Shown: one piece after another, positions 11,528 through 20,900 of the stretch
Position numbering within the stretch: the stretch's first letter is position 1
How the letters are laid out: each line of letters starts with the position of its first letter
Source: Flaveria trinervia
Lineage: Eukaryota > Streptophyta > Magnoliopsida > Asterales > Asteraceae
Length of the DNA: 64,000 nucleotides
Assembly: GCA_025506515.1 (NCBI GenBank)
Contig: CM046442.1
Location: 12,615,406 to 12,679,405, forward strand
Reading direction: 5' to 3'
Made by a program: the position numbers and the translations under genes
Notes under the pieces: generated by a model
Seen by the model: only the letters and a program-made list of their open reading frames with translations
The model's database searches: none
Told to the model about the DNA's origin: nothing

Positions 11528-11529
11528 TT

Positions 11530-12272
11530 TGTAGATACATGTGTTTCTAGTTTCTGAACTTAATGTAATATGTTTTTATTGTCTTACACATATGTAATTA
11601 TACGTGTACCTAATGAAATACAATATGTGGTTGTGCTTATATAATGTTGAATATTTCATTGGTTGGTATGTAATAATGCTAATTGACTTAACTATATAGG
11701 TTATGGTTGTTTAAATAATATCTAAATCAATTAATGACTATGAAACATATTCAAACTTAATCATGTGAAGTTCTCATGCGATTGGCCCATGCTAATGGAC
11801 CATACGCATGAACAACTTCATGCTAATGAACCAGTTGTACGAATGAACCAGGAGACTGGATCAGTCGCATGATTGAAACATGAGATTGACTCAGTCGCAC
11901 GACTGAACACTCAGTCGTGCGAATCGATCAACCGCATGACTCAATCGCACGACTGAACCATGCAAATGGTCCAGTCGCATGATTGAGAAACCCTAACCTA
12001 TAAATACCACTTAAATCATGGAAAAACTAGACACTTTTTGAATAATTCAATACCCAGACGTATCCTAGCCGTCCAGAGACCTCTAGTAACCTGTTCCAAC
12101 TTCAAAGATCGTAGTAGATCGATTGCTAATCGTTCTTAATGTTTAGATTCAATCTTTAATTGATTCTACATGCGTTCTCACTGATTGGATCGCCAATTAA
12201 ATAGGATTCCGCACTATTTGATTCGGTAAACTCGTAAATCTGTTAGTATTCGTCCAGTACACGATCCTAACA
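11530..12272 (+). repeat. 3' LTR of element A
   Basis: Starts TGTAGATACATG right after the polypurine tract and ends GATCCTAACA, the same ending as the LTR of element C. It has a CAGTCGCAC/CGACTGAAC motif cluster at 11770-11990, then TATAAATA at 11999-12006. The end was assigned by comparison with C, because the 5' LTR of A is off-window. MULE coding sequence begins within a few bases. Confidence 0.7.
11999..12006 (+). promoter_or_regulatory. TATA box of the A LTR
   Basis: TATAAATA after CCCTAACC, directly downstream of the inverted CAGTCG motif cluster; likely start of the U3/R transition. Confidence 0.6.
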
Positions 12273-12828
12273 ACTTTATTATCTCAAAGGATGTTAGATC
12301 AAGTTAAAGAAAACCTAGAAATACCTGTGAAAGTAGTTCAAGAATAGTTTCAAAGACAATTTGAAGTTAGGGTTTCTAAAATGTAAGCATATCGAGCCAG
12401 GGCTAAAGCCAAGAAATAGGTTGAGGGGGATTACATTTTACAGTATGCTCCCTTGAGGGATTATGTAAATGAACTTATGTTTGCAATCCAGGTACAACTG
12501 TCAAGATTGAGGTTGAAGCAACAATTAATCCAAGTGATACAATAAGAAAAGTCAAAAGAATGTATGTTTACTATGGAGCTTTGAAATAGGGTTTAAGGAA
12601 TTAGAAAGGAATTTGTTAAGCTTAGATGGGAATTTCATGAAAGGTCTGTTTCCATGTCAAATTCTAATTGTAGTAGGTGTTGACCCAAACAATGGGTTAT
12701 ACCTTGTTTGTTTTGCAATTATGGAGGTAGAAAATGTCAATTTTTGGACTTGGTTTCTTCAACTCTTGGGTGCTAATTTGGAATTAGTAAGAAACTCAAA
12801 CTTTACTTTCATTACTGATAGATGAAAG
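12273..12828 (+). pseudogene. MULE transposase, 5' visible exon (N-terminus cut off by element A)
   Basis: With several breaks this reads as a Mutator-like transposase. A helical DNA-binding part has MLDQVKENLEIPVK and MSKM-AYRARAKAKK-like pieces at 12290-12415. Then comes the catalytic core with LDGNFMKG (first Asp), VGVDPNNG, a WTWFLQLLG block and FITDR at 12624-12825. Stops interrupt the first part. The transposase family normally has more than 200 residues upstream; those are absent because the sequence meets the A LTR at 12272. The exon appears to end at AAAG 12828 with a GTTTGT donor. The gene continues at 25332, beyond element B. Confidence 0.8.
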
Positions 12829-12892
12829 GTTTGTATTTTTTTTGTAGATTACTTTTATTTACACATTTACACTTTATAACTTGTTTATATTG

Positions 12893-13787
12893 TGTTGGAC
12901 CAAAAGAACCAATGAGCCAAGATCAGAAAATCTCTAAGTCCCACACGGTATCACAACAACTGCTGAAAGACTCATCAGTAGTTTGACAAGTGCTGAAGAC
13001 TTCAACAGCTGAAGATCAAGTGCTGAAGACCTTAACAGCTGAAGAACCAAAGTGCTGAAGTACAACAGCTGAAGAACACAAGTGCTGAAGCTGAAAGATC
13101 AAAGTACTGAAGTACAACAGCTGAAGAGTTCACAAGTGCTGAAGATCAACAACTGATGTACAAAGTCTGAAGACAAAGACTGAAGACATCAGCTGATGAT
13201 ATCTACTGAAGTCATCAGCTGATGAAACGCCTGAAGGTCAAAGTCTGAAGACCAAGTACTGAAGCCTCAGTAGTTTGTCACAACTGCTGAAGAGTACTTC
13301 TTCAGTAGTTGTGATATCAGTAGTTTTATTTTTTATGTTTCAGTAGTTTTGTAAAACGACTGAAGAGCTTGTTCTTCAGTCGTTGTAGTTTCAGTAGTTT
13401 TATATTTTGTACTTAACTTGCTGATATGTTCTCAGTAGTTGTGAACATTTCAGTAGTTTGTTAAGATTTAGTTATTTCTGTATTGGATCTGCCAGTTGTC
13501 ACTTTCGTGATAACAGCAGTGACTGTTGCACTCTATATAAGGAGTGACCCCATTGTAATGATAGAGTGAAATGAGCAATTGAATGGAATGTTTGATTGAT
13601 TTGATTAGAAATATTCTCCATCTATAAACATTCCTAGAAATCAGAAATTCATATTCTCTCCCTATAACCGTATGCGATCTTAATGCTTACATATATTGTT
13701 TGCTTGCTACAATTTGTCTAATTCGTTTGAGTATTCCGCTGCTTTACATTCTGATAAACATCAAACTTGTGATCTCTGATCCTGTCA
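12893..13787 (+). repeat. 5' LTR of element B
   Basis: Begins TGTTGGACC and ends CCTGTCA (TG...CA). U3 holds about 20 CTGAAG/CTGAAA motifs and about 10 CAGTAG/CAGTCG motifs between 12960 and 13460, many arranged as inverted pairs. TATATAA is at 13534-13540. Confidence 0.95.
13534..13540 (+). promoter_or_regulatory. TATA box of the B 5' LTR
   Basis: TATATAA between CTC and GGAGTG, conserved in the 3' LTR at 25055-25061. Lies downstream of the CTGAAG/CAGTAG motif field. Confidence 0.75.
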
Positions 13788-13789
13788 AA

Positions 13790-13801
13790 TGGTATCAGAG
13801 C
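13790..13801 (+). promoter_or_regulatory. Primer binding site of element B
   Basis: TGGTATCAGAGC, two bases after the LTR end, is complementary to the 3' end of plant initiator tRNA-Met. It primes minus-strand synthesis. Confidence 0.95.
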
Positions 13802-14021
13802 AGGTTAATCATTGATCGATCTAATAATTGATCATTGAAACTGCTATTCAAGATCCAAGTTTGATTGAATTAGCTTTTGTTTTTGCAAGAAACGGTTATA
13901 GAGATTGAATTTTCTGTATTTCTGCTCATTCATCCTGAGATCTTATTCTTGGTTCTCATTGAGTTTGTGTGGTTTGTCTAAAACTTTTTAAAACTTGAAC
14001 TAAACTGTTTTTGAACTGAAA

Positions 14022-15541
14022 ATGACCACTCCCTCCAATGATCCTCACAATACTGGTTCCTCAACCAAGCCTCCTATGCTGGTTAGGAATGAGTATAACA
14101 TATGGCAAAGACGTATGCTCCATCACCTGTCTGTTAACAGCGCAGGTGTTGGACATCAGTGGTACATGGTCCACACAAGCCTATGGTGAATAACCCGGAA
14201 ACCAATCAAATGGTTCCGAAGAGGAGGGAGCAATACTCAGATGAGGATAAAAAGTTGCTTGAGATTGATGCAAAAGCCCATGGAATTCTGGCCATGGCTT
14301 TGCCCAATGAAATCTATTCTGGCTAATGCATCATGAAACTGCCCATGACCTCTGGATTGCTTTGAAAGAACAATTTGGAGGAACAGATGAGGTCTTGGCA
14401 AATAATAGAGAAATTCTTGCCCAACAATATGAGACATTCTCTCATAGAAAGGGTGAGACACTGACTCAACAATAGAGCGGTTTTCTTGTTTGATCTCTGA
14501 ACTAAAAATGGTCAAACTTGAATACACCAATATTCAGATGAATAACAGATTTCTCAGATCACTGCTTGAGAGATGGGACACATATACTATTGTCCTACGC
14601 TCCAGTGCAAGTTTGGACAAACTATCTCTCACCCAACTCCATGGGAAATTGCTCACTTTTGAGAGAGAGATAGAACAGAAGAGAAAGCTGTCTTCATCTG
14701 GAAAGCTCACTGAAGACTTTATTCAAGGCAACACTGCCTTGGTGGGTCATGAGTCAGAATATGCTGCATCTGAATGCCAGTATGATGAGCATATTAATTT
14801 CTCTTCGAGCACTTCTAATTCTGCATTTGTAAGTGTTGATGGTCAGTTCACTGGATGTAATAATGACAACTTATGTTTCATTATGGATGATCTCAAGGGG
14901 ATTGCTGATGATGACTTAGAAGAGATGGATATTTGAGCCAAATGGCCTTGATAAATATCAGATCTCAGAAGTTCTACAAAAGAACTGGAAGAAAATTCCC
15001 AGGACTCTCTGGCAAAACCAAAGTTGGTTTTGACAAGAGCAAGTTGAGGTGTCACAAATGCCAACGGCTTGGACACTTTGCAGAGAGTGTAGATCAACTG
15101 GATCAAACTCTACTGCACCCTTTGTGACTTTTCCTGGCAACAGTCAACAAAACAGAGGGCAACATCCTGTCACATCTAGCATCATCCTCAACAACAATCT
15201 CCGGCATATTTTGTTCCTCAGGGGCAAATGCCTTATCAGTACCCTTGTTATTACATGCCACAGTCAAGTCAAGTTCAAGTTCCTATGACACCACAACCTC
15301 ATGCATTACCAGAACCTCAGCCTTCCCCATCTCATCAACAACCTTCATCTCAACAACACAGCTTCTTCACCCCAGGAGTTGTTGACTGGAGCAGTTTACC
15401 AGATGACTTGTCTGGTCATGATCAACTGTTCTCAGGTGCTGGTCAACATGGTGGTGACAGTCCTTTTGGGAATCTAGCTCTTATGGCTTTGGAGTCTGCT
15501 GATACTTCATCTTCCAATGCCTCTACACCTCAGTATCACAG
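14022..15541 (+). pseudogene. gag: Element B gag
   Basis: The ATG at 14022 starts MTTPSNDPHNTG, the same start as element C gag, after about 230 bp of leader. The UBN2-type gag core is readable in pieces. Frameshifts occur near 14147 and 14330, a stop near 14475, and another near 14936. The zinc knuckle begins CHKCQRLGHFA at 15050, but loss of one A near 15082 shifts the frame and removes the last Cys. A Gln/Pro/Ser-rich tail follows. The gag end is placed by comparison with C, where TAG precedes GTATCC; here one T of that stop seems to be missing. Confidence 0.8.
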
Positions 15542-16822
15542 GTATCCTCTGAGGCAAAAGCCAAATTATGTTCTGAACAATGCATAGCAGCATTTGCTTC
15601 CATTAGAGAAGCAAATGTAGCTTTAATTAATAAGAACATTGAGCTAGAACAAGAAATTTCCAAAAACAAAGCTGAGTTTGAGTTTGTGCTCAAAGATAAA
15701 AATGATGAGATTTATAAACTGAATTGCAAAATAATTGATGATAAGGCTAGAGAAGATGTACTTCTAGAGAAGTACAAAGATCTCAAAGAAACCCTTGCAG
15801 TTACCCAGGTCGAGTGTGATAGATGGGTACAATCATGCAAAGGTTTTGAAATGCTTCTTAGTAAGCAATCTGCTTCAAATGTGAAGTTTGGAATTGGTTA
15901 CAATCACACTGCTCCACCTACAGATTTTACCCCAAGAGCAGAGGTAGAATCTGATGGTGAGAGTGATAACCAATCCATCAAGTCATGTGATCTACCTTCT
16001 GATACAGCACAATCAGAAGTAGCAGTCAGTATCAAGTCCTCTTTGAACCTATCAGCTGATGTTGATGGTCAAATGCTGACATTCACATGATCAATAAGTT
16101 GATCAACTCAGGAGTCAATCCTGAAGTCCTGAAAGGACTGGAGAGCAGGATTCAACTCCTGAAGTTCAAACTTCAACTGCTGTCAGTACTGAAGAGAAGA
16201 AAACTGGCAGTAGACAGAGTTTGAAGACTACTAAAGATGCTGTCAAGAAAGCAACCAATGCTTCCAAAGCATTGAAGACAAGTCTTCAAAGATGGTGAAG
16301 AGAACATGTGAAGTATGTGGTTTGTTCATCATCTTACAGATGATTGTTGGTACAAAAGAGGTTCCAAACTCAAACAAAAGGAAGAAATTAATGAGAAAAT
16401 GGTAAAAATGAAAACTGAGTTTGAGACCACATTTGTATCAGCAACATCAAATCCTGTAACCCTTAAGTCCTTCAAGCAATCAAAAAGGAAGGAGTTAAAC
16501 AGGGACAGCTGAGGGTGCTCAAAAGAAGAAGGTGCAACATAGGACCTTATCTAACTCCACTAGCAATGTGTCTGATGAGCTGAAAGCTTTATCACAAAAT
16601 CAGACACAGCTGGTGATGATGGTACAACATCTGTTGGGTAGAGTTAACCAACTAGATTCTCCTATGTTGAAACCACAGAAAAGGAGGTCTAAGCCAAAGG
16701 ACTCCTCTTCTGCACCATCTTCTTCCTCTCAGGCTGTTGTTACAAATAAACATGCTAGTTTACCATCTATTGATGAGACCAGGCCCAAAACCAAAAAGGT
16801 TTGGGTCTCTAAAACTAACTGA
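15542..16822 (+). pseudogene. Element B intermediate ORF (coiled coil, second knuckle relic)
   Basis: A Lys/Glu-rich coiled-coil-like segment at about 15590-15860 is followed by a block shared with C (FEMLLSKQSASNVKFGIGY, about 15846-15902). Breaks follow. A second zinc knuckle at about 16305-16350 is damaged by a shift after its first two cysteines. The last segment 16532-16822 ends KKVWVSKTN-TGA directly before protease. The stop at this point is shared with A and C. Confidence 0.65.
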
Positions 16823-17160
16823 TTGTTTATTATTGCAGGTTCTTCAACATGCCAAAATAGCATCTGGTATGTAGACAGTGGGGGATCCATGCACATGACT
16901 GGGAACATCTCTCTTCTTCATGACTACTCTCAAGGAAAGAAGGGATTTGTCTCTTTTGGCAATGATGCTAGGGGTTACATCATCGGTAAGGGCTTTGTCT
17001 CCAATGGAGAAATCAAATTTGATGATGTTAATCATGTGGAAAATCTCAAGTACAACCTCTTGAGTGTCAGTCAAATGTGTGATAAAGGCCATGTTGCCCT
17101 TTTCACAAGTCAAAACTGTAGGATTCTGTCATCCAAAGTTTTGCCCTTGATTGACAAGGT
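16823..17160 (+). pseudogene. pol: Element B protease
   Basis: Aspartic protease with WYVDSGGSMHMTGN near 16867-16908. The usual D-S/T-G-A is D-S-G-G here, and element C has the same, so this is a family trait. The frame is in line with the preceding ORF but separated by TGA 16820-16822. TTGTTTATTATTGCAG (16823-16838) resembles a splice acceptor. A shift at about 17155 leads into integrase. Confidence 0.8.
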
Positions 17161-18560
17161 GTGGATGATCACACTCTCCTGAAAGCCAACAGGACAGGAA
17201 GAGTGTATGCCTTAGATCTCTCTAAGAAGATAGATCTCAAAGGTAATCCTTGCCTATTTTCCAAAGCCTCTTTTCAAGAATCTAAACTATGGCACAGGAG
17301 GCTTGGTCATGTTAATCTCAAAAACATGAATCAGCTTAGCCACAATAGTTTAGTCAGAGGCTTACCAATAAAGGAGTTCCACTGTGATGAAACTTGCACT
17401 GCTTGTTTAAAAGGAAAACAGCACAAGGTCTCATTTCCTCCTATTGAAGTGTCCAAGTCCACTGCCTGCTTGCAATTACTGCATATGGATCTATTTGGTC
17501 CTGTGAGAGTAATGAGCATGGCAAAGAAGAAATACTGTCTGGTAATTGTGGATGATTACTCCAGATTTGTATGGACTTTCTTTCTACACTCAAAGGATGA
17601 GGCTGCTCAGAAGATTATCCACTTTGTGCTGTACATTGAGAAGCAGTATTCCCTTCCAGTCAAGTGTATTAGGAGTGATAATGGAACTGAGTTCAGAAAT
17701 CATACACTTGATGACTTCTATCTCTCAAAGGGAATCAAAAGGCAGTTCAGCATTCCAAGGACTCCGGAACAAAATGGAGTAGTGGAGAGAAAGAACAGGA
17801 CCCTCATTGAAGCTGCAAGGTCCATGCTGGCTGACTCAGGTTTGCCATTGACCTTTTGGGCTGAAGCTGTCAACACAGCTTTATGTGCAAAATAGAGTTT
17901 TAGTAAATCAGAGGTTGATGAAGACTCCATATGAAGTTCTCCATCATTTGGCTCCACTGATTTCATTTTTCAAAGCATTTGGGTGTCCCTGTTTTATTCT
18001 CAACACAAAGGATCAACTCCACAAATTTGATCCTAAGGTGGATGCAGGATACTTTGTTGGTTATTCATCTACTTGCAAAGCATACAGAGTCTTCAACTGC
18101 AGAACAAAGATGGTTGAAGAAACTCTACATGTTAAGTTTAATGAATCTCCAAAGGACAAGATTCCACAAAGTCCTGTGGAGTTATTTGATCTGGACATAC
18201 TGCAATATGTTCCTTATCAAACTCCTGCTGTTGCTCCTGTCAACAGTTCACCACCTGGTGGTACTGCTGATGATGATGATGATTGCAGTACTCACCTCTT
18301 CAGGTTTAGTGATCAGCTGCCTGATTCAACTAGACCTGATGTTCCTGTAGCGCCAGTAGCACCATCCACAACAAATGCTGATGAGATTTCTTCGAATTCA
18401 ACTTCCTTTGAATTACCATCCACTGATTGGTTTCAAGGAAATGATTCACCATCACCATCTGTTGCTGCTGAACCGGCTACAAACACTTGCACAGATCTCA
18501 TTGTGTATCAAGATCTGAAGAATCACCCCATGTCTCAAATCATTGGTGATATCACTGCTG
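17161..18560 (+). pseudogene. pol: Element B integrase and linker
   Basis: Zinc-binding HHCC region: LWHRRLGHVN near 17287 and CTACLKGKQH near 17397. Core: MDLFGP near 17485, DDYSRF near 17551, SDNGTEF near 17674 and ERKNR near 17786. One shift near 17883 is the only break in the catalytic domain. The C-terminal part (GYFVGYSS near 18053) is followed by a Ser/Pro/Asp linker that shifts again near 18560. Integrase is otherwise well conserved. Confidence 0.85.
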
Positions 18561-19640
18561 GGTATCAACAAGAAGTCAATTGTCAACTTTCTGCTTCTAT
18601 GCTCTCTTCATCAGTCAGCAAGAGCCAAAGAATTATCACATTGCTTTAAAGGACAATGGATGGGTTGATGCCATGCAGCTTGAGCTTCTTCAGTTCAAGA
18701 AACAGCAAGTGTGGGAACTGGTTCCTCTACCTCCAGGTAAGTGTGCAATAGGCACTAAATGGGTGTTTAGGAACAAACTGATGAAAATGGGCTTATTGTT
18801 AAGAACAAGGCCAGACTGGTTGTTCAGGGGTTTGCACAAGAAGAAGGTATTGATTATGATGAAACCTTTGCCCCTGTAGCCAGACTGGAAGCAATTCGAT
18901 TGTTTTTAGCTTATGCTGCTTATCAAAAACTTAAAGTCTTTCAAATGGATGTCAAAAGTGCATTTTTGTATGGAAAAGTTAAAGAAGAGGTTTATGTATG
19001 TCAACCTCCAGGCTTTGAGGACAACAAACATCCTAATTGGGTGTATAAGCTTGATAAAGCTCTTTATGGGTTAAAACAAGCTCCCAGCCTGGTATGAGAC
19101 ATTATCAAACTTTCTTCTGGAAAACAATTTCACTAGAGGCTCCATAGACAAGACTTTATTTATTAAGAAAGCTGGGCAGCATAATCTACTTGTTCAAATT
19201 TATGTAGATGATATCATTTTTGCATCCTCTGATCCAAAGTTGTGTGATGCCTTTACAAAGTTGATGCAACAGAAGTTTGAAATGAGTGCCATGGGAGAAT
19301 TACAGTTCTTTCTGGGGTTGCAAATCAAACAAAAGGCTGATGGAATTTTTATTCATCAATCCAAATATACAAAAGATCTTTTGCAAAAGTTTGATTTACA
19401 AAACTGTAAGCCCTGTTCTACTCCCATGAGCAGCACCACACAACTGGACTCAGATCAGAAAGGTAAAGTGGTTGATGAAACACTTTACAGATGTATGATT
19501 GGGTCCTTGATGTATTTAACAGCTTCTAGACCAGATATTATGTTTGCTACATGTGTTTGTGCTAGATTTCAGGCTGCACCTAAAGAGTCTCATCTGATTG
19601 CAGTCAAGAGGATCTTTAGATATCTGCAAGGCACTCCATC
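18561..19640 (+). pseudogene. pol: Element B reverse transcriptase
   Basis: RVT_2 blocks: GTKWVFRNK near 18753, VFQMDVKSAFLYG near 18935, LDKALYGLKQAP near 19050, and the catalytic YVDD at 19201-19212 inside LLVQIYVDDIIFAS. Later blocks LQFFLGLQIKQ and GSLMYLTASRPDI are intact. Shifts occur near 18560, 18775, 18830 and 19085. The sites near 18775 (one fewer A) and 19085 involve short runs. Confidence 0.85.
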
Positions 19641-20143
19641 TCTAGGTTTATGGTATTCTACCACCATTCTGGTAAATTAGTTGCTTTTTCTGACAGTGAC
19701 TATGCAGGGTGTAAGTTGACCAGGAAATCAACTTCTGGTGGATGTCAATTCCTAGGCAACTGCTTATTTCTTGGCAGAGCAAGAAACAGACCTCAGTTGC
19801 TACATCCACTGCGGAAGCAGAGTACATTGCTGCTGCAAGCTGTACATCTCAGGTACTCTGGCTTCAAAACCAACTTTTGGATTATGGCATTACAGAGACT
19901 AAGACTCCATTGTTAATGGATAGTGCTTCAGCTCTTTGCATTGTCAAAAATCCAGTCCAGCACTCTAGGACCAAACATATAGAGATCAGACATCATTTTA
20001 TAAGAGACTGTTTTGAAAAAGGTCTGATTGATCCTAAGTTTGTGCCCAGTGCTGATGAGCTTGCAGACATTTTTACTAAGCCTTTGGATAGTTCAACTTT
20101 CCAAAACCTGGTGTTAAGGCTTGGTATGCTGCAGCTAGAATAG
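19641..20143 (+). pseudogene. pol: Element B RNase H
   Basis: FSDSDYAGCK, TAEAEYIAAAS and MDSASALCI carry the catalytic acidic residues, and RHHFIRDCFEKG the conserved basic motif. Two small shifts (near 19660 and 19765) break the frame; from 19742 to the TAG at 20141-20143 it is open. Confidence 0.85.
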
Positions 20144-20900
20144 GTGACAACTACTGATGATCTCAGTAATTCATATTGATGATCATGAGTGCCTGTCACA
20201 TATAAGTACTGATGAGCTCTTTTAACCTCAGTAGTTTTTATAACTACTGAAGGCTAAAAGTTCTCACAAGTACTGAAGTACTTCATCTGTTCTAAACTAC
20301 TGAAGTAGTTACAACTACTGATGCAGTCATAACTACTGAAATCAGTAAAAACAGATAAGTACTGATGTCCTATGAAACAACTGAAATCAGCCATAAAGAC
20401 TGATGAATGTGTTGAGGACAGTTTGAAACAGCTGAAAAGCTAAGAATTGACGAAAACAGCTGAAGAGAACTTTCCCTCAGTCGTTTGTACCAACTGCTGT
20501 TTCATTTTAAACAACTGAAGCAAAACCACGTCTTCAGCAGTTTTATAACTACTGATGACCAATACCAAGTCTTCAGTTGTTTACAACAGCTGATGACAAA
20601 ACCACTGTCTTCAGTAGTTTCATAACTACTGATGACAAACACCATGTCCTCAGTTGTTTCAATCACCTGAAGTCAAAACCACGGTCTTCAGTAGTTTTCT
20701 AAACTACTGATGCCTAACACCGCGACTTCAGCTGTTTCAACGTCTGAAAGGATAATACCATGTCAACGGTCGTTTAAAACTACTGATGACTAACACCACA
20801 TCCTTCAGTCTTTCCTCACCCGTACCCTATATATACCCTTAACCTGAGCTCTCCATGCTTTATCTTCTTCAAACCTAACGTTCCTCTCCAACAAATTTCC
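20144..20900 (+). other. Element B spacer between pol and ORF3 (promoter-like)
   Basis: Non-coding. It is filled with CTACTGA, CTGAAG, CAGTAGTTT and CAGTTGTTT motifs in both orientations, the same vocabulary as the U3 of this element's LTR. After the motif field come TATATATA (20828-20835), a C/T-rich stretch and the ORF3 ATG at 20901. Confidence 0.8.
20828..20835 (+). promoter_or_regulatory. Internal TATA box upstream of B ORF3
   Basis: TATATATA preceded by CCGTACCC, 73 bp before the ORF3 ATG. Element C has TATAAAA in the aligned position (51922-51928), 72 bp before its ATG. Spacing fits a plant core promoter with a roughly 40-nt leader. Confidence 0.6.

Larger units (their letters stand above)
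1..12272 (+). mobile_element. Element A: Ty1/copia LTR retrotransposon with third ORF, 5' end outside window
   Basis: The order is gag, coiled-coil ORF, protease, integrase, reverse transcriptase, RNase H, long spacer, third ORF, polypurine tract and 3' LTR, all on the plus strand. Protease and integrase ahead of RT is the Ty1/copia order. A large ORF after RNase H is the hallmark of the SIRE/Maximus lineage. The 5' LTR and gag start lie left of the window, so no LTR pair or target duplication can be checked. Several nonsense codons and frameshifts make it non-autonomous now. Its right end abuts MULE transposase coding sequence, so A probably inserted into that MULE. Confidence 0.85.

Noticed and set aside
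12960..13460. Regularly recurring CTGAAG/CAGTAG words resembling a CRISPR array
   Set aside because: The repeats are 6-10 bp with irregular spacing, occur inside a bounded LTR, and the sequence is plant; no spacer-repeat structure.
13790..13801. tRNA-like sequences at primer binding sites
   Set aside because: Only the 12-13 bases complementary to tRNA-Met are present; these are not tRNA genes.
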